Below the pieces are notes generated by a model, which had not been told where the DNA came from, did not search any database, and was given only the letters and a program-made list of their open reading frames with translations. Positions 31,901-41,428 of a stretch of 64,000 nucleotides of DNA are shown here, piece by piece (the first letter of the stretch is position 1; every line of letters begins with the position of its first letter). A program made the position numbers and the translations under genes. This DNA comes from Phytophthora colocasiae. Its lineage: Eukaryota; Oomycota; Peronosporomycetes; Peronosporales; Peronosporaceae. The stretch is from NCBI GenBank assembly GCA_018806915.1, contig JAGKQI010000071.1, positions 265,580-329,579 of the forward strand, in the 5' to 3' direction.

Positions 31901-33194
31901 CGAGAAGCAGATGCAAGCCGTGACGCAGTACACAGAAAGCTCAACAGCGTCTTCCGAATCGTCATCTCCTCGGTCGGTAACCTCAAACTCGAACGACGTT
32001 GAAGGCTCCGGGTATTCAGATGTGTCGTCGGATTATTCCTCGGACGACGTTTTCACTTACAAAGACAACTTTCCCAAGCACAACCTCAACACTGTGGACG
32101 AACAGAGCAGTCAATTGATGCCTCGTGTATCGCACCGGGTTTCACTCCGCAAGTCTCAGTCCATCGACTCGATCACCCCAATGGGCGGTTTCCGCGCCTC
32201 GCAGATGCACAACGGTATGGCACAGACGCCGGGATCAAGATCAAGAATGCCATCACGCAAGTCGTCGTTCCGCAACACCCGGTCCTCGCGTGCTGTTGCG
32301 CTCCCGAGACTCGATGTGATCCAGCACACGTCCTGGGTGAACGACGAGGATCGCTTCAGCTGCCACATTTGTAACAAGCGCTTCAACATGTTCAAGCGCA
32401 AACACCATTGTCGAGCCTGCGGTGAAGTCATCTGCAATAGCTGCTCGCTGTACCACCGGATTCAGTCCCGGTCCATGCGTGTTTGTGTGTCGTGCGTGGC
32501 ATTCCATTCCTTAGACAGTCCGACGTCGGCCGGGTCCACCGGCTTCCTGCGTCCTGGCGGTGGCAGTGCTCACTCATCCAACTCCAGTCGAAAGACGTCC
32601 AACGGATCAGCACCGGACCGCAACCGCAGCAGTACGCTCAGTAGCGGTATGTGGCTGAACCCGTGGCCGGAACCGCCCTACCCGGTCGACGAGGATGAGC
32701 GTCTGACAGTACTGCGAGAACTCAATATCCGAGAGCTCGGTCTGTCCGGCAAATTCAACATGTACTGCGAAGTTGCAGCCAAGACGATGAAGTGCCCGAT
32801 CGCATACGTGAGTATCATCGAGGACGAGGAGCAGCTATTGGTGGCCAACATCGGCATGGCGCACACAACATTGCCTCGCGAGCTGTCGTTCTGCGCACAC
32901 ACAATCTGTCAGCCCAGTGTTTTGGTGGTGCTCGATACCAAGAACGACGAGCGCTTCCGTGAGAATCCGATGGTCAAGGGAGACAAGGGGGCCGTCAAGA
33001 TCCGCTATTACGCCGGTGCGACCATCTTCTCTCGAGACGGACACGCTCTTGGTACGGTGGCTGTACTGGACACCAAGCCGAGACGGGAGGCGGACCAGGA
33101 GCACATTGGCATGTTGCAACACCTGAGCTTCCTGGCGAGCGAGAAGATGACGCAAAGCACCATCCACGAAGATAGTGATAGCGAATTTCTATGA
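28968..33194 (+). CDS. Unconventional myosin with IQ motifs, FYVE finger and GAF domain
   Basis: Actin motor of 1408 residues in one exon. The first in-frame ATG (28968, MDVGAQVEVQLAPQKWRRGQ) starts an SH3-like N-terminal segment. The motor (about 80-870) has the P-loop GESGSGKTES (from residue 181), switch I NDNSSRFGKF, switch II DIFGFEVF and the RCNGVMEAVRVARAGYP relay region. Three or so IQ-like helices (about 890-965) bind light chains. A Ser-rich linker leads to a FYVE zinc finger (about 1120-1195) with the RKHHCRACG signature, which binds PI3P on endosomes. The C-terminus (about 1245-1395) is a GAF domain (ELNIRELGLSGKFNMYCEVA, ELSFCAHTIC). FYVE-tailed myosins are known from oomycetes. 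The cargo is predicted to be endosomal membrane; the GAF ligand is unknown. Confidence 0.95.
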   Translation: MDVGAQVEVQLAPQKWRRGQVIDRYVSPIEASGAVIVVKFEDGSVAERGVPEDVNQDAPDVRVITPAQGQQFDVDDLTQLIELDETTILSALETRFAQQKIYTNTGAILLAVNPFQKISDVYSKDTMAKYLLSFESRNSSMRSKGNEPMPPHIYNVAGEAYKAMMLGLNGVMSDQSILVSGESGSGKTESTKFLMEYLAQAGANNLAASVAGKSPEGIAAKVLQTNILLESFGNARTLRNDNSSRFGKFIKLHFTSGGRLTGASIQTYLLEKVRLVSQSKGERNYHIFYEMAIGAAPAARKRWFLDPPKGHVMPPGDTEVTETTRQFLHYRYLNQSECYQRRDGVKDSDMFRRVMDAMDIVGFTSAERAGIFDILASLMHIGNLSFEHDENSDRLGQSMGPGAGKSDLAPSCIWSRNAAATLMAVDATKLERALSVRRIRAGTDFVSMKLSAAQANNARDALAKALYGRLFDWMVKKINHFLKMDDSQKAKGGLHFIGILDIFGFEVFPKNSFEQLCINFANETLQQQFNDYVFKAEQREYESQGVDWKYVEFCDNQDCVNLISQRPTGILSLIDEECVMPKGSDTTLASKLYRACGTHPRFEASRIQRARGLFTVVHYAGHVEYSSDGFLEKNKDVLHQEAVDMLVYSTREDSFTRTLCEGLGGSRDRAKSSPRQRAQTSKHRGASVGLQFKEQLTTLLETLQQTNPHYVRCLKPNELCKAGIYERERVLNQLRCNGVMEAVRVARAGYPIRLPHDEFVARYFSLSRSKNPKNPLLVKKQGSSFGLPDTDSDENLAVVSSEAKELLKGLLDVIPKESDANPQGACERPDQGQFTTKCVAVGIQMGFTKMFMKKPTYEFLEEMRSQRLHRHMIKIFYAVLCITARVRYLRYLHAVKTLQIRFRYKKLQKLRRRRQIMMIRRKNAGKVQGFIRTVVQRKKFVQFIAVVRMLQCRFRFRRRMRAKQMEADRSRKMADLKHEKQMQAVTQYTESSTASSESSSPRSVTSNSNDVEGSGYSDVSSDYSSDDVFTYKDNFPKHNLNTVDEQSSQLMPRVSHRVSLRKSQSIDSITPMGGFRASQMHNGMAQTPGSRSRMPSRKSSFRNTRSSRAVALPRLDVIQHTSWVNDEDRFSCHICNKRFNMFKRKHHCRACGEVICNSCSLYHRIQSRSMRVCVSCVAFHSLDSPTSAGSTGFLRPGGGSAHSSNSSRKTSNGSAPDRNRSSTLSSGMWLNPWPEPPYPVDEDERLTVLRELNIRELGLSGKFNMYCEVAAKTMKCPIAYVSIIEDEEQLLVANIGMAHTTLPRELSFCAHTICQPSVLVVLDTKNDERFRENPMVKGDKGAVKIRYYAGATIFSRDGHALGTVAVLDTKPRREADQEHIGMLQHLSFLASEKMTQSTIHEDSDSEFL

Positions 33195-34467
33195 ACCATC
33201 AAGTAACCAGCGATGAGATTGTCCGTAGCTAAGTACAAGTAGTGCAACTTCAACCATGTTAAACCATTTTGGCCTATTCAATCTTGATCACATATATCCA
33301 AGTACTATTTGTTGCGGGAACAGTACTTGTAAGAGCAATTTTTTCCAGTTCTACTACTAAGGCTGTCGCTGCTGACAGCACATGCACAACTTGCCAGCGA
33401 AATGTGTGCTACAAAAGTGCATATACAGCTTGTAACAATGCCCCGTTGTATGGGGTGGCGTGCGTAGGCAAGAACGCGGAGCGAATCGTCGTGGCCAGCT
33501 TGAATCAGCGACTTATTGCAGCTTCAGCTTCGCTGCTGGCCACACGCTGCCAACATGGCTGCGGCCAACAACTGAGTTAGAGCCCACCCTAGGCTCCAGC
33601 ACATCCACTTCTCTGTCAAAAGACTTATAGACGATGGTGAAAACCGCCTTCTCCAGCCATATAGTTTAGACACGCCAGGCTTTCGATGTGCTTTCGCTCA
33701 TGTACCGGATAGCGACAGTCGACATAGAGAGCAGGCAAAACACAGTTTGCAAACGTTTGGCCTTTCTCGACCAGTTCATTACCGGTATGATAGGCAACTG
33801 CCGATTTTAGTGGATGACTTGACACTCTTGATCTTTTGTCTTGCGTGCACCAGTTGCCGCGTTGTACAGTCATTGTCAATATCCATCGCAGACTTTGCGC
33901 TGCGATTCGCTTGCAAACATAGCGATAAGACCTTACCCGTCCCAAACGATCTCCAAACTGGAGCTCCAACTATGCGGTAATTATGATATGCTCTCATTCT
34001 GCAACGTGCTAAGTAGTTCAGTATGATCCAGTTGCTACTTTGAAACTTTACCTACGTGCGCACGTTTTCGACCGCGCGCTTTTCAAGTTGCGACAAAACG
34101 CCTGTATGTTTCTGTGAGTCACTCTTCCAAAATCTCCAACCTACTGATTTAGTCTACAATTCTGTCAATATCACCACCATTATACAGCCAATCGTCAATC
34201 TATCATAACATATCTAAGTACAAACATTTTTGACGGTAAGAAACAGTAGATAAACATCCCTGCAACCTAAACATTCCAGGCATTTTTTTCCGCATCAAAC
34301 AGATGTACCATCCCAGCTCTCATTCTGCCATTTGCGACGTAGTGCTCAAGCCGCTTCCTCTATACTGAAATAACCACTTGTTCACCGTGTTGCGCGGCAT
34401 TTTCTCCCGTTGTTTCCGCAGTTTGTGGACTCCCCAGCGCTCCCCACCGCCCAGTAACAGTCGCAGT
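33195..34467. other. Intergenic region between myosin and the first PX gene
   Basis: About 1.27 kb. A minus-strand frame of 114 codons at 33625-33969 has a plausible composition but no recognised motif and no neighbouring exon, so it is not called. The right end carries a core promoter match, listed separately. Confidence 0.4.
34319..34335 (+). promoter_or_regulatory. Oomycete core promoter (Inr plus FPR-like)
   Basis: CTCATTCTGCCATTTGC fits the oomycete initiator GCTCATTYYN followed by the flanking CAWTTT element, with one extra base between them. It lies about 133 bp upstream of the PX gene ATG at 34468. Confidence 0.5.
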
Positions 34468-35415
34468 ATGTCTGGCCAGCTACGCGTGGCTGTCATCGGC
34501 TCTCAGACGTGCCACCCAGACACGCCCTTGGCCTACACAGTGTACCGGACGTCTGTGAACTACGAGGGTTTGTGCTACCACCGACTCATTCGCTTCCGCC
34601 ACTTCTTGCACTTCGCTAAGAGGATCAAATTGGCACCTGGGGCCCCGCGTATCTCCGTGAAGTTGCCTCCAAAGATCTGGTGGAGTCGTAGAACGTCATT
34701 GCAGCCGGAGACAGTGGAAGCTCGTCAAGTTCTACTAAATGAGTACATGCAGCAGGTTTCTGCGCGTCCACTGACCCCGAGAAGCCAGGAGCGGCTGCTG
34801 AAGCTGCTGAAAGTGGGGGAATATGCGCCTCAGGAGGAGGAGGATCGAGTGATTAACAGTCGACTGAGTTACAAACAACAGAGCACTGTAACAGAACCGA
34901 CGTCGGATGTTCTTGGCAAAAACTCTATCCAAACGGAAGTGTTGGAGGAAGAAGAGGAAGAAGATTTATCGACTCACAAGGAGAAACAGTCACAGGATTC
35001 CTTAACGGACGATGAGGAGTCGGAGGAACATGTAGTGAACTTGTCAGTCCAACGGCAGGACTCACAGGCGTCCAGTAACCCTGCAGCTGATGATGAGACG
35101 AGAGATCGCGCTCTTTCAGCGCCTTTGACACCCGTGTTGCAGGTGACTACGAAGCCTGTGAGCAGCTCTTTGAACTCGCAGCACATGAAGCGCGTTATGC
35201 TCGGATCCGGAGTGGAAGCGGATCTGCTGGCTCTCAAGGAAGGAGGCAGAGACTCGACCGGCAGCGCATCCGACTTTTCGTCCACCCCCGAGCGTCACTA
35301 CTTCGGCCAGATCAAGAAGTGCATCGCTAGTATTGAAGATATCGTGGACAGCAGCCGCAAGCTCGAGACGCGGATCCGCGAGAAGCAGACGGCCAACAGG
35401 ACCATGGGAGCTTGA
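34468..35415 (+). CDS. PX-domain protein 1
   Basis: Single exon, 315 residues. The frame is open from 34378 but its first ATG is 34468 (MSGQLRVAVIGSQTCHPD). Residues 1-125 look like a phox-homology domain: LAYTVYRTSVNYEGL, then the Arg-bearing helix HRLIRFRHFLHFAKRI, a Pro-containing loop (LAPGAPRISVKLPPKIWW) and EARQVLLNEYMQQVSARPLT. PX domains bind phosphoinositides, most often PI3P. The C-terminal 190 residues are acidic and Ser-rich (EEEEEEDLSTHKEKQSQDSL) and end with a short helix (IKKCIASIEDIVDSSRKLET). No BAR domain is seen. AATAAA-like signals follow near 35593. The role is likely membrane targeting. Confidence 0.8.
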   Translation: MSGQLRVAVIGSQTCHPDTPLAYTVYRTSVNYEGLCYHRLIRFRHFLHFAKRIKLAPGAPRISVKLPPKIWWSRRTSLQPETVEARQVLLNEYMQQVSARPLTPRSQERLLKLLKVGEYAPQEEEDRVINSRLSYKQQSTVTEPTSDVLGKNSIQTEVLEEEEEEDLSTHKEKQSQDSLTDDEESEEHVVNLSVQRQDSQASSNPAADDETRDRALSAPLTPVLQVTTKPVSSSLNSQHMKRVMLGSGVEADLLALKEGGRDSTGSASDFSSTPERHYFGQIKKCIASIEDIVDSSRKLETRIREKQTANRTMGA

Positions 35416-35554
35416 GCCAAATTTGGGTGGCAAATGGATGCAGCGGGAATGCATACGAACTCGATCATGATTCCATGTCGCGTCATCGACCGCAAGACCG
35501 AAAGGGGATTTCAATATTTATCGGCAGTGCAGACGTTCATTATCGTCTACTTTT

Positions 35555-37379
35555 TCAGCGCGAACCCCTCAACCCTGCAACTAAAATGTTACAATAAAAA
35601 CACAACTCTGGCTGAATAATTGCTGTGAACACTTTGCACTGATTGAAAACTTCGTCAAAAGGAGTGCTTTTACTTGTCAACTGCAACTTGTACAGTACTT
35701 CCGCAGCACTCGGTCGATCCTTCGGGTCTAACGCCACACACGATCCCCCCAGTTCCACCATCGACTGTAGACCTTCAGACGAAAACTCAACGTGAATCTT
35801 CCCCAACGCCACCATCTGAAGAACAGCCGTGTCCGGTAGTTTTCGACCAGAGTTGCTAAGGTCTTTCGCATGGGAATAAGGCAAAACGTGGAGATCGAGT
35901 TCCGACAGCACCACACCGAGTGAAAACACGTCGGCCTTGTCGTCGTACCGCTGACTCAGCATCACCTCAGGCGCCATCCACAATGAAGTCCCAACGCCTG
36001 CAGTCATGGTTTTGTCCTCTCGTTCTCGAGAGATACCGAAATCCGTGACTTTCGCTTCCAGTTCAGAGCTCAACAGAATGTTCTTGGACTTGAGGTCGCG
36101 GTGGAGAATAGGTGGGTCCAGCGAGTGCAGGTACGTTAACGCGTGCGCGACGTGGAGTGCAATTGTCACTTTACTCCTGTCGAAACCCACTGGGACGTTC
36201 TGTTCTTCGTAGGACACGAGAAGAGCACGGAGATCGCCGCCTTCCATGTATTCCAAGGCAAAACACAAGTCCGACAGAGTGTCCCAAGCAATACCGACGA
36301 ACTGCACGACACGTGGGTGATCCAGCCTTTGCAGCAATTTCACTTCGTCCAGAAAATCGTTCACGTGCTTGATGCTCTTGCGTAATTGGGGAAGCAACAT
36401 CTTGATAGCCACGGGTGACCCGAAGTAAAGGCCGTAGTAGACTTCTCCATATCCACCTCGACTAATCAAATGCTGGACTTCCACCTTTTCACGAGGAATA
36501 CGAGCAGTGGCGATATCTTCATCGTTCCAAAGACCTGCCAGAGCTTGATGACCAAGACCGAAATCTGCTTCACCCGATTCGTCCGTCTTGGGGTCTAATG
36601 CCGGAGAATTCACTTTCCTGTATCCATTTCCTTCGGAGTTTTTTTTTGTTTTTCTTCCGATACCACACGAATCCAAGAGCAAAGAGCGCTACAATTACCA
36701 CAGCAACGACAATTCCCACAATTGTTCCCGTACCAATACCCGAGCTTTTAGTAGTTGTTACAACTGTGGCGGCATCGCTGCTACTTGAAGTAGTCGAACT
36801 TTTATTGTCGCTTGCAGCAGCGTTGAGATAGATACTGGAGTAAACTCTGTAGCCTGGAGCGATACAGTCACCTCTTGAAACGTTAACACTGGTTGCAGCC
36901 CCGCCATGATAACTCTCTCCTCCACACGAAACGTTACGGTAATAAGCAATTGAAAACGAGTTATTCGAGTAGAGATTGGCAATGAACGATTTTGTCCCTG
37001 CAGAGTCACCCACTTGGCACCTACCAGTTGCCACTAACGCTAATGTTTCATCGAGATTTTCACATCCAGACTCTGTATAGTTCTCTAGAATGACATAAGT
37101 AGACACGTCACTAAAGGAGCTACGTGCGTACTCAAATCGGTCCGAGATATCGCACGTTTTGGAAACGTAGTAGGTTTCATCACCAAAGTCCATTTCGTGG
37201 CATGTCTGATTCTCACAACCTGATTCGACTGCCATGGATAAAACCAACGGAGTCCCAACGCAGTTGCTGTTCTCGAAGACACTGATGCCGCGCATAACTG
37301 AGTCGGCAGTGACGGAGGCTACCATCACAAAAGCCAAAGTGGCGTGCATTTTGCCATTTTCACTTGTGGCGAAATGCAC
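35555..37379 (-). pseudogene. TKL receptor-like kinase with a frameshift at a T9 run
   Basis: Two frames make one receptor kinase. The first (37379-36570) has a signal-like N-terminus (MHATLAFVMVASVTADS; the upstream Met at 37379 is also possible), a Cys-rich extracellular domain (ENSNCVGTPLVLSMAVESGC), a Thr/Ser stalk, a membrane helix (TIVGIVVAVVIVALFALGFV) and a basic stop-transfer. The second (from about 36680) has an intact kinase: SRGGYGEVYYG, AIKMLL, HRDLKSKNILL, DFGISRE, GTSLWMAPEVM. They are joined only across a run of nine T (36639-36647); one base fewer would fuse them. The tandem paralogue at 37577 is fused, so the ancestral state was one protein. This may be a recent pseudogene, a sequencing error or slippage; no intron explains it. 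Confidence 0.8.
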
Positions 37380-37576
37380 CGCATGGCCGCATGGCGTGCG
37401 GCTGGCAAATTGGATGGTTCAGTTTAGACACAGTGTCTAAGACACTGATTTTCACTATGGCAAAAAGCAGACAGGCAGGAAGAGAATTCAAGTGGCAAAA
37501 TGGTTCACTACAGTACCTCGGATTTGCACTTGGACAGGAATAAAGTTAGCCACTTTAGCCTAAACTTGATTTGTTC

Positions 37577-39301
37577 CTACAGTTCTTGCGAAAGAATTGT
37601 GTGCAGTTTATAAAGCGCTTCAGCTGCAGTTGGTCGCTCCTTTGCGTCCAGGGAAACACACGCTAAGCCTAACGCCACCATCGACTCGAAAGAGTTAGGA
37701 GAAAACTCCACTCGTAATTTTCCTAGTGCAACCATCTGCAACACGACTGTCTCGGGCATTTTTCGATGAGGATCACTGCTATCTTTTGCATGTGAGTACG
37801 GAATTGCGTGCACATCCAACTCGGACAGTAAAACGCCAAACGAGAACATGTCGGCCTTGTCGTCGTATCTTTCACCTAGCATCACCTCCGGAGCCATCCA
37901 AAGAGAAGTTCCTACACCTGCCGTCATTGTCCTGTCGACTCGCTCTCGAGAAATGCCGAAATCTGTAAGTTTCGCTTCGAGATTGGACGTCAGTAGAACG
38001 TTCTTGGATTTGAGATCTCGATGAAGCACTGGCGTCTCCAGTGAGTGGAGATATGTGAGAGCGTGAGCTACGTGCAAAGCAATTGTCACTTTAGTTCGGT
38101 CGAAACCTGTAGGTTGTTGTTCTTTTTCGTAAACTGTCAACAGTTCTCTCAAATCGCCTCCTTCCATGAATTCCGAGACAACACACAAATCCGTAAGAGA
38201 ATCCCAAGCCACACCAACGAACTGAACGATCCGAGGGTGATCCAGCGTCGCCATGAGCTTCACTTCGGCCAAGAAAGCGTTCACATGTTTAACACTCTTT
38301 CGCATTTCAGGGAGTAACATTTTGACTGCCACTTGTTGTTGATTGAAGAGTCCGAGATATACTTCCCCTCCTCCTCCGCGGTTTATGGGTTGCTGAACGA
38401 TCACTTTCTCTCTAGGGATCCGAGCTGTAGCAATGACTTCGTCGTCCCATAAACCCACGAGGCTGAGAGGTTTTTGCCCGCTGCTGTGACCGTCAATCCA
38501 AGGCGAATCCAAGGTTTTGGGGTCTGTTATTGATTCATTTTTCCGATCGACTCGCGGGGATCTAAAGGCATTAAAGCCGTCGTCTCTTTCCATTTCGTCT
38601 TCGTGCTTTTTACCGACATGCCGTTTTACAAGCAGCGCCACGACCAGTACGAACACTAAAGCCGCTATTGCGATTCCAACAATCGCCCCAGTGCCAATGC
38701 TGGAATCAGTCGACGTCTTGACTCCATTTTCCAATCCAGACGAGCTATTCTCCTGTGGATCAAACATACCAGTACTGCCACTATCACTCTCTCCTTTACT
38801 CGAACTCGTAGAACCTGATACCACCTCGGAACTACTGTCACTGCTGTAAAACCGATAGAGACTTTGCTGGCAAGATCCCGTGGCCAATTCTTCCCTACTA
38901 AGGTCAAAATACAGCGAAGGCTCACCTCCACACGCACCGTTCGGATACAGAACCACGAGAGCTGAACCATTGGGGAATAACCTGGTGATGGCCGACTGAT
39001 CTCCGAATCCGGACGAGATCTCACAGCGTCCGGATGCAGGAAAGACGTCCGCCTCACCGAACGACATGCAGCTATCGTTGTCGTACGTCTCCATGATCAC
39101 ATAGTCAAAGTCTCCAAAAATCTCCTCGGTGTGTACGAATCGGTCTGGTACGTCACAGGTTCTGCTCATGAAGAACGTCTCATTGCCAAAGTTGATATCT
39201 TTGCATCCCTCTTCAACGCACGAAGCAGTGACGTTGTACATGGCCAACACGTCCGGCGTCCCGGCACAATTCTCGCCCGAGAAGATTTCAACAGCCTCCA
39301 T
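37577..39301 (-). CDS. TKL receptor-like kinase (tandem paralogue)
   Basis: Single exon, 574 residues, about 200 bp from its frameshifted paralogue. Extracellular part: GENCAGTPDVLAMYNV with paired Cys residues at matching positions in the paralogue, then a Ser-rich stalk. A membrane helix (GTGAIVGIAIAALVFVLVVA) and a basic anchor (KRHVGKKH) follow. The kinase (about 295-570) has NRGGGGEVYLG, AVKMLLPEM, HRDLKSKNVLL, DFGISRERVD and GTSLWMAPEVM, so it should be active. It starts at the first in-frame ATG (39301), yet no signal peptide precedes the extracellular domain; a TAG-ending possible 3' splice site (TTCGTAG) lies just upstream, so a short first exon may be missing. Ligand unknown. Confidence 0.87.
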   Translation of the reverse strand: MEAVEIFSGENCAGTPDVLAMYNVTASCVEEGCKDINFGNETFFMSRTCDVPDRFVHTEEIFGDFDYVIMETYDNDSCMSFGEADVFPASGRCEISSGFGDQSAITRLFPNGSALVVLYPNGACGGEPSLYFDLSREELATGSCQQSLYRFYSSDSSSEVVSGSTSSSKGESDSGSTGMFDPQENSSSGLENGVKTSTDSSIGTGAIVGIAIAALVFVLVVALLVKRHVGKKHEDEMERDDGFNAFRSPRVDRKNESITDPKTLDSPWIDGHSSGQKPLSLVGLWDDEVIATARIPREKVIVQQPINRGGGGEVYLGLFNQQQVAVKMLLPEMRKSVKHVNAFLAEVKLMATLDHPRIVQFVGVAWDSLTDLCVVSEFMEGGDLRELLTVYEKEQQPTGFDRTKVTIALHVAHALTYLHSLETPVLHRDLKSKNVLLTSNLEAKLTDFGISRERVDRTMTAGVGTSLWMAPEVMLGERYDDKADMFSFGVLLSELDVHAIPYSHAKDSSDPHRKMPETVVLQMVALGKLRVEFSPNSFESMVALGLACVSLDAKERPTAAEALYKLHTILSQEL

Positions 39302-41428
39302 TGTGACGGCGTGAGAGCTACGAAGAAATCAAGCCGTTGAATGTGCCACGAGTCTCCGAATGAACCTAACCTATTCAGCTGAAACTGGAAAGCGGCGGCG
39401 GAACTTCTGACCACCAACCTTCTTCTTGACCCTCCACGGCAACAGCGTCATGTGGGTTGGAGATGAATACAAAATTCGTTACGCCATAGTACGCGCTTCG
39501 ATTTCCAAAGCTGTTGCAACAGGGAATAGTCTTGTTGCCTGTTGAACAGCAGCGCATTCATGGACTTTAACTGTAATATTTGTTACTAACAAAATACAGG
39601 TGTGCAAGCCTCGTGATGAAGATTGTGTAGTTGCGCAACGAGCTTCAGACGTAGGACTGTTCACGTACTGTAATTCGGGCCTTGAAACAAGTACTTGTTG
39701 TCAGTGACTTTTTGGTGCATTCTTGCTAAAGCGACACAGTGCTCAATGCCGTAACTACATGTACCATGACATTGTATGGTAGTGTAGTGTTTTGGAAACA
39801 CTGCGGTAGCCAAAATATACAAAAGTGCGGTGGCTGAAGCAAACGTATCTTGCACTTCCGTCGACTACTACATGTATACACCGATCGACAGAATGCATGG
39901 TCCATATAAAAAGGGCGCCTGTGATATAGAATTGTGTACACATATTGTTATCAACCAATCAAATCACCCGTCGCAGCGTTCAATCGCTAAAATAAAACTC
40001 CACTAGCCACTCGATAAAACGGAGGTCTCCACCAGCCACTCGATAAAATGGAGGCAGCGGACGAGGAGTCCTCGCAGACCCCACCACCCGCGACAGTATT
40101 GCAGGAGGCAGAGGAGGTTGCCACCACAGGCCGTCACTAGTGCATTTAACAAGGCACTTAAAACCATTTTTTAGTGCAAATACAGGTGCTCTCTATCTTT
40201 TACCAAAATCGTTATTAATTCGTTCTCACATAACCAGTCTACACACGCAGGACAGACTTTGCACCTGCGGGAAAGTGGTTCATGCATTCTGTCGATCGGT
40301 GTACTGCCGCGGCTATCCAAAATGCGCCGATACTGTTCAGTCTGGACTCCAGACGAGGTGCCGTTTGCATCGATGTGAGCTGCCGAATTCTCTTTTTCTT
40401 TACGTGTTGCTGCCAGCAACTTGCGCCGTAAGTGACCCAGATAATATCCATATTATGGAGTTGCTCTGTATGCTTCTGCCTCCGTCAAGGAAATGCCGCG
40501 ACTCACCAGGACTCTCAATCAGCGTGCGTATCGTTTTTCGGTGGAGAGAGATCCGTTCTCTCGTGCATGCTCCAGCAACATCCTTGTCCCGCCTTCTTCT
40601 CAGTGAAGCCAAAAAAAGTCAAGTCAACAAGACGAATTATCACCTGACTCCGTTGAATGGCGATGGATCAGGTGAACGAAGATGAATAAACGAACAAACC
40701 GCAGTGGTCACCATGGTGTGATGTGCTGCGAGTCAAACTATGAATTGATTTGTGCTGTACAGAGTGGCTATCTCATCGTGTTGAGCTACGCAGAATCTCC
40801 ACTGGAGACTCCTGCTCTGATTCAGAGCTCTCTGGTTTAAGGGGTCCACCAAATCGACGGCCCTGTTGATGAATCCGAAGCTGAGATCTCCAACTACTTG
40901 TGAAGCAAGTGCTAGTTTTCTAAACTAGCCACATTACTTTGACGGAAATTCATTCTATTAGCATTGGCGAGCGTTGTAGCGGATCCTTTCGCCTGCAAAA
41001 TTGCCGAGCTCCGTTGAATTCCTGCACTTTCGCCAGCTGGACCATCGAATTTTTTAGCCCGAACGTCTACTTCACCACGTGAGCGTGAAGAGAGGGGAAC
41101 ATTCTCTCTATGCGTCCTGAGAGAGAGCGCCACGCACATCTTGGCAGCATTTTACCCAGGCTTGAAAACAATCAGCTTTTCGATTGTTGTCCATGTCATG
41201 GACTTGATGAACCCGTCAGGACAACGTGCACCGAGTTCGCCGCGGCTATGCATGTATGTCAAGTGACTTGCTGACAGATCTCGTCCCACTCTGTGACCCA
41301 AGGGGGATGCGCCGGTCGCGTTCGGATCCCGCAACCTGGTCCGCACGACCACATGTTCCCCCCTTGTGACAACTTGTCAAGTTGTCACGCGCATTTCGAC
41401 GCCGGTGCCATACACAAACTCGCCGGCA
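39302..41428. other. Intergenic region with small repeats, no clear gene
   Basis: About 2.1 kb. CCAATCAAATCA (39955-39966) repeats the 12-base core of the two 19-mers described elsewhere. Two roughly 29-base direct copies (CCACTCGATAAAA then GGAGG) lie at about 39997-40056, and the second creates an ATG at 40048 that opens a 30-codon frame ending at 40140. Overlapping frames on both strands at 40140-40685 have no family signal. The final few hundred bases precede the second PX gene and should contain its promoter. Confidence 0.4.

Noticed and set aside
33625..33969. 114-codon minus-strand frame
   Set aside because: Composition is plausible but there is no motif, no supporting exon and no promoter signal.
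40140..40685. 181-codon plus-strand frame
   Set aside because: It begins at a non-ATG codon, has competing frames on the other strand, and resembles no family.
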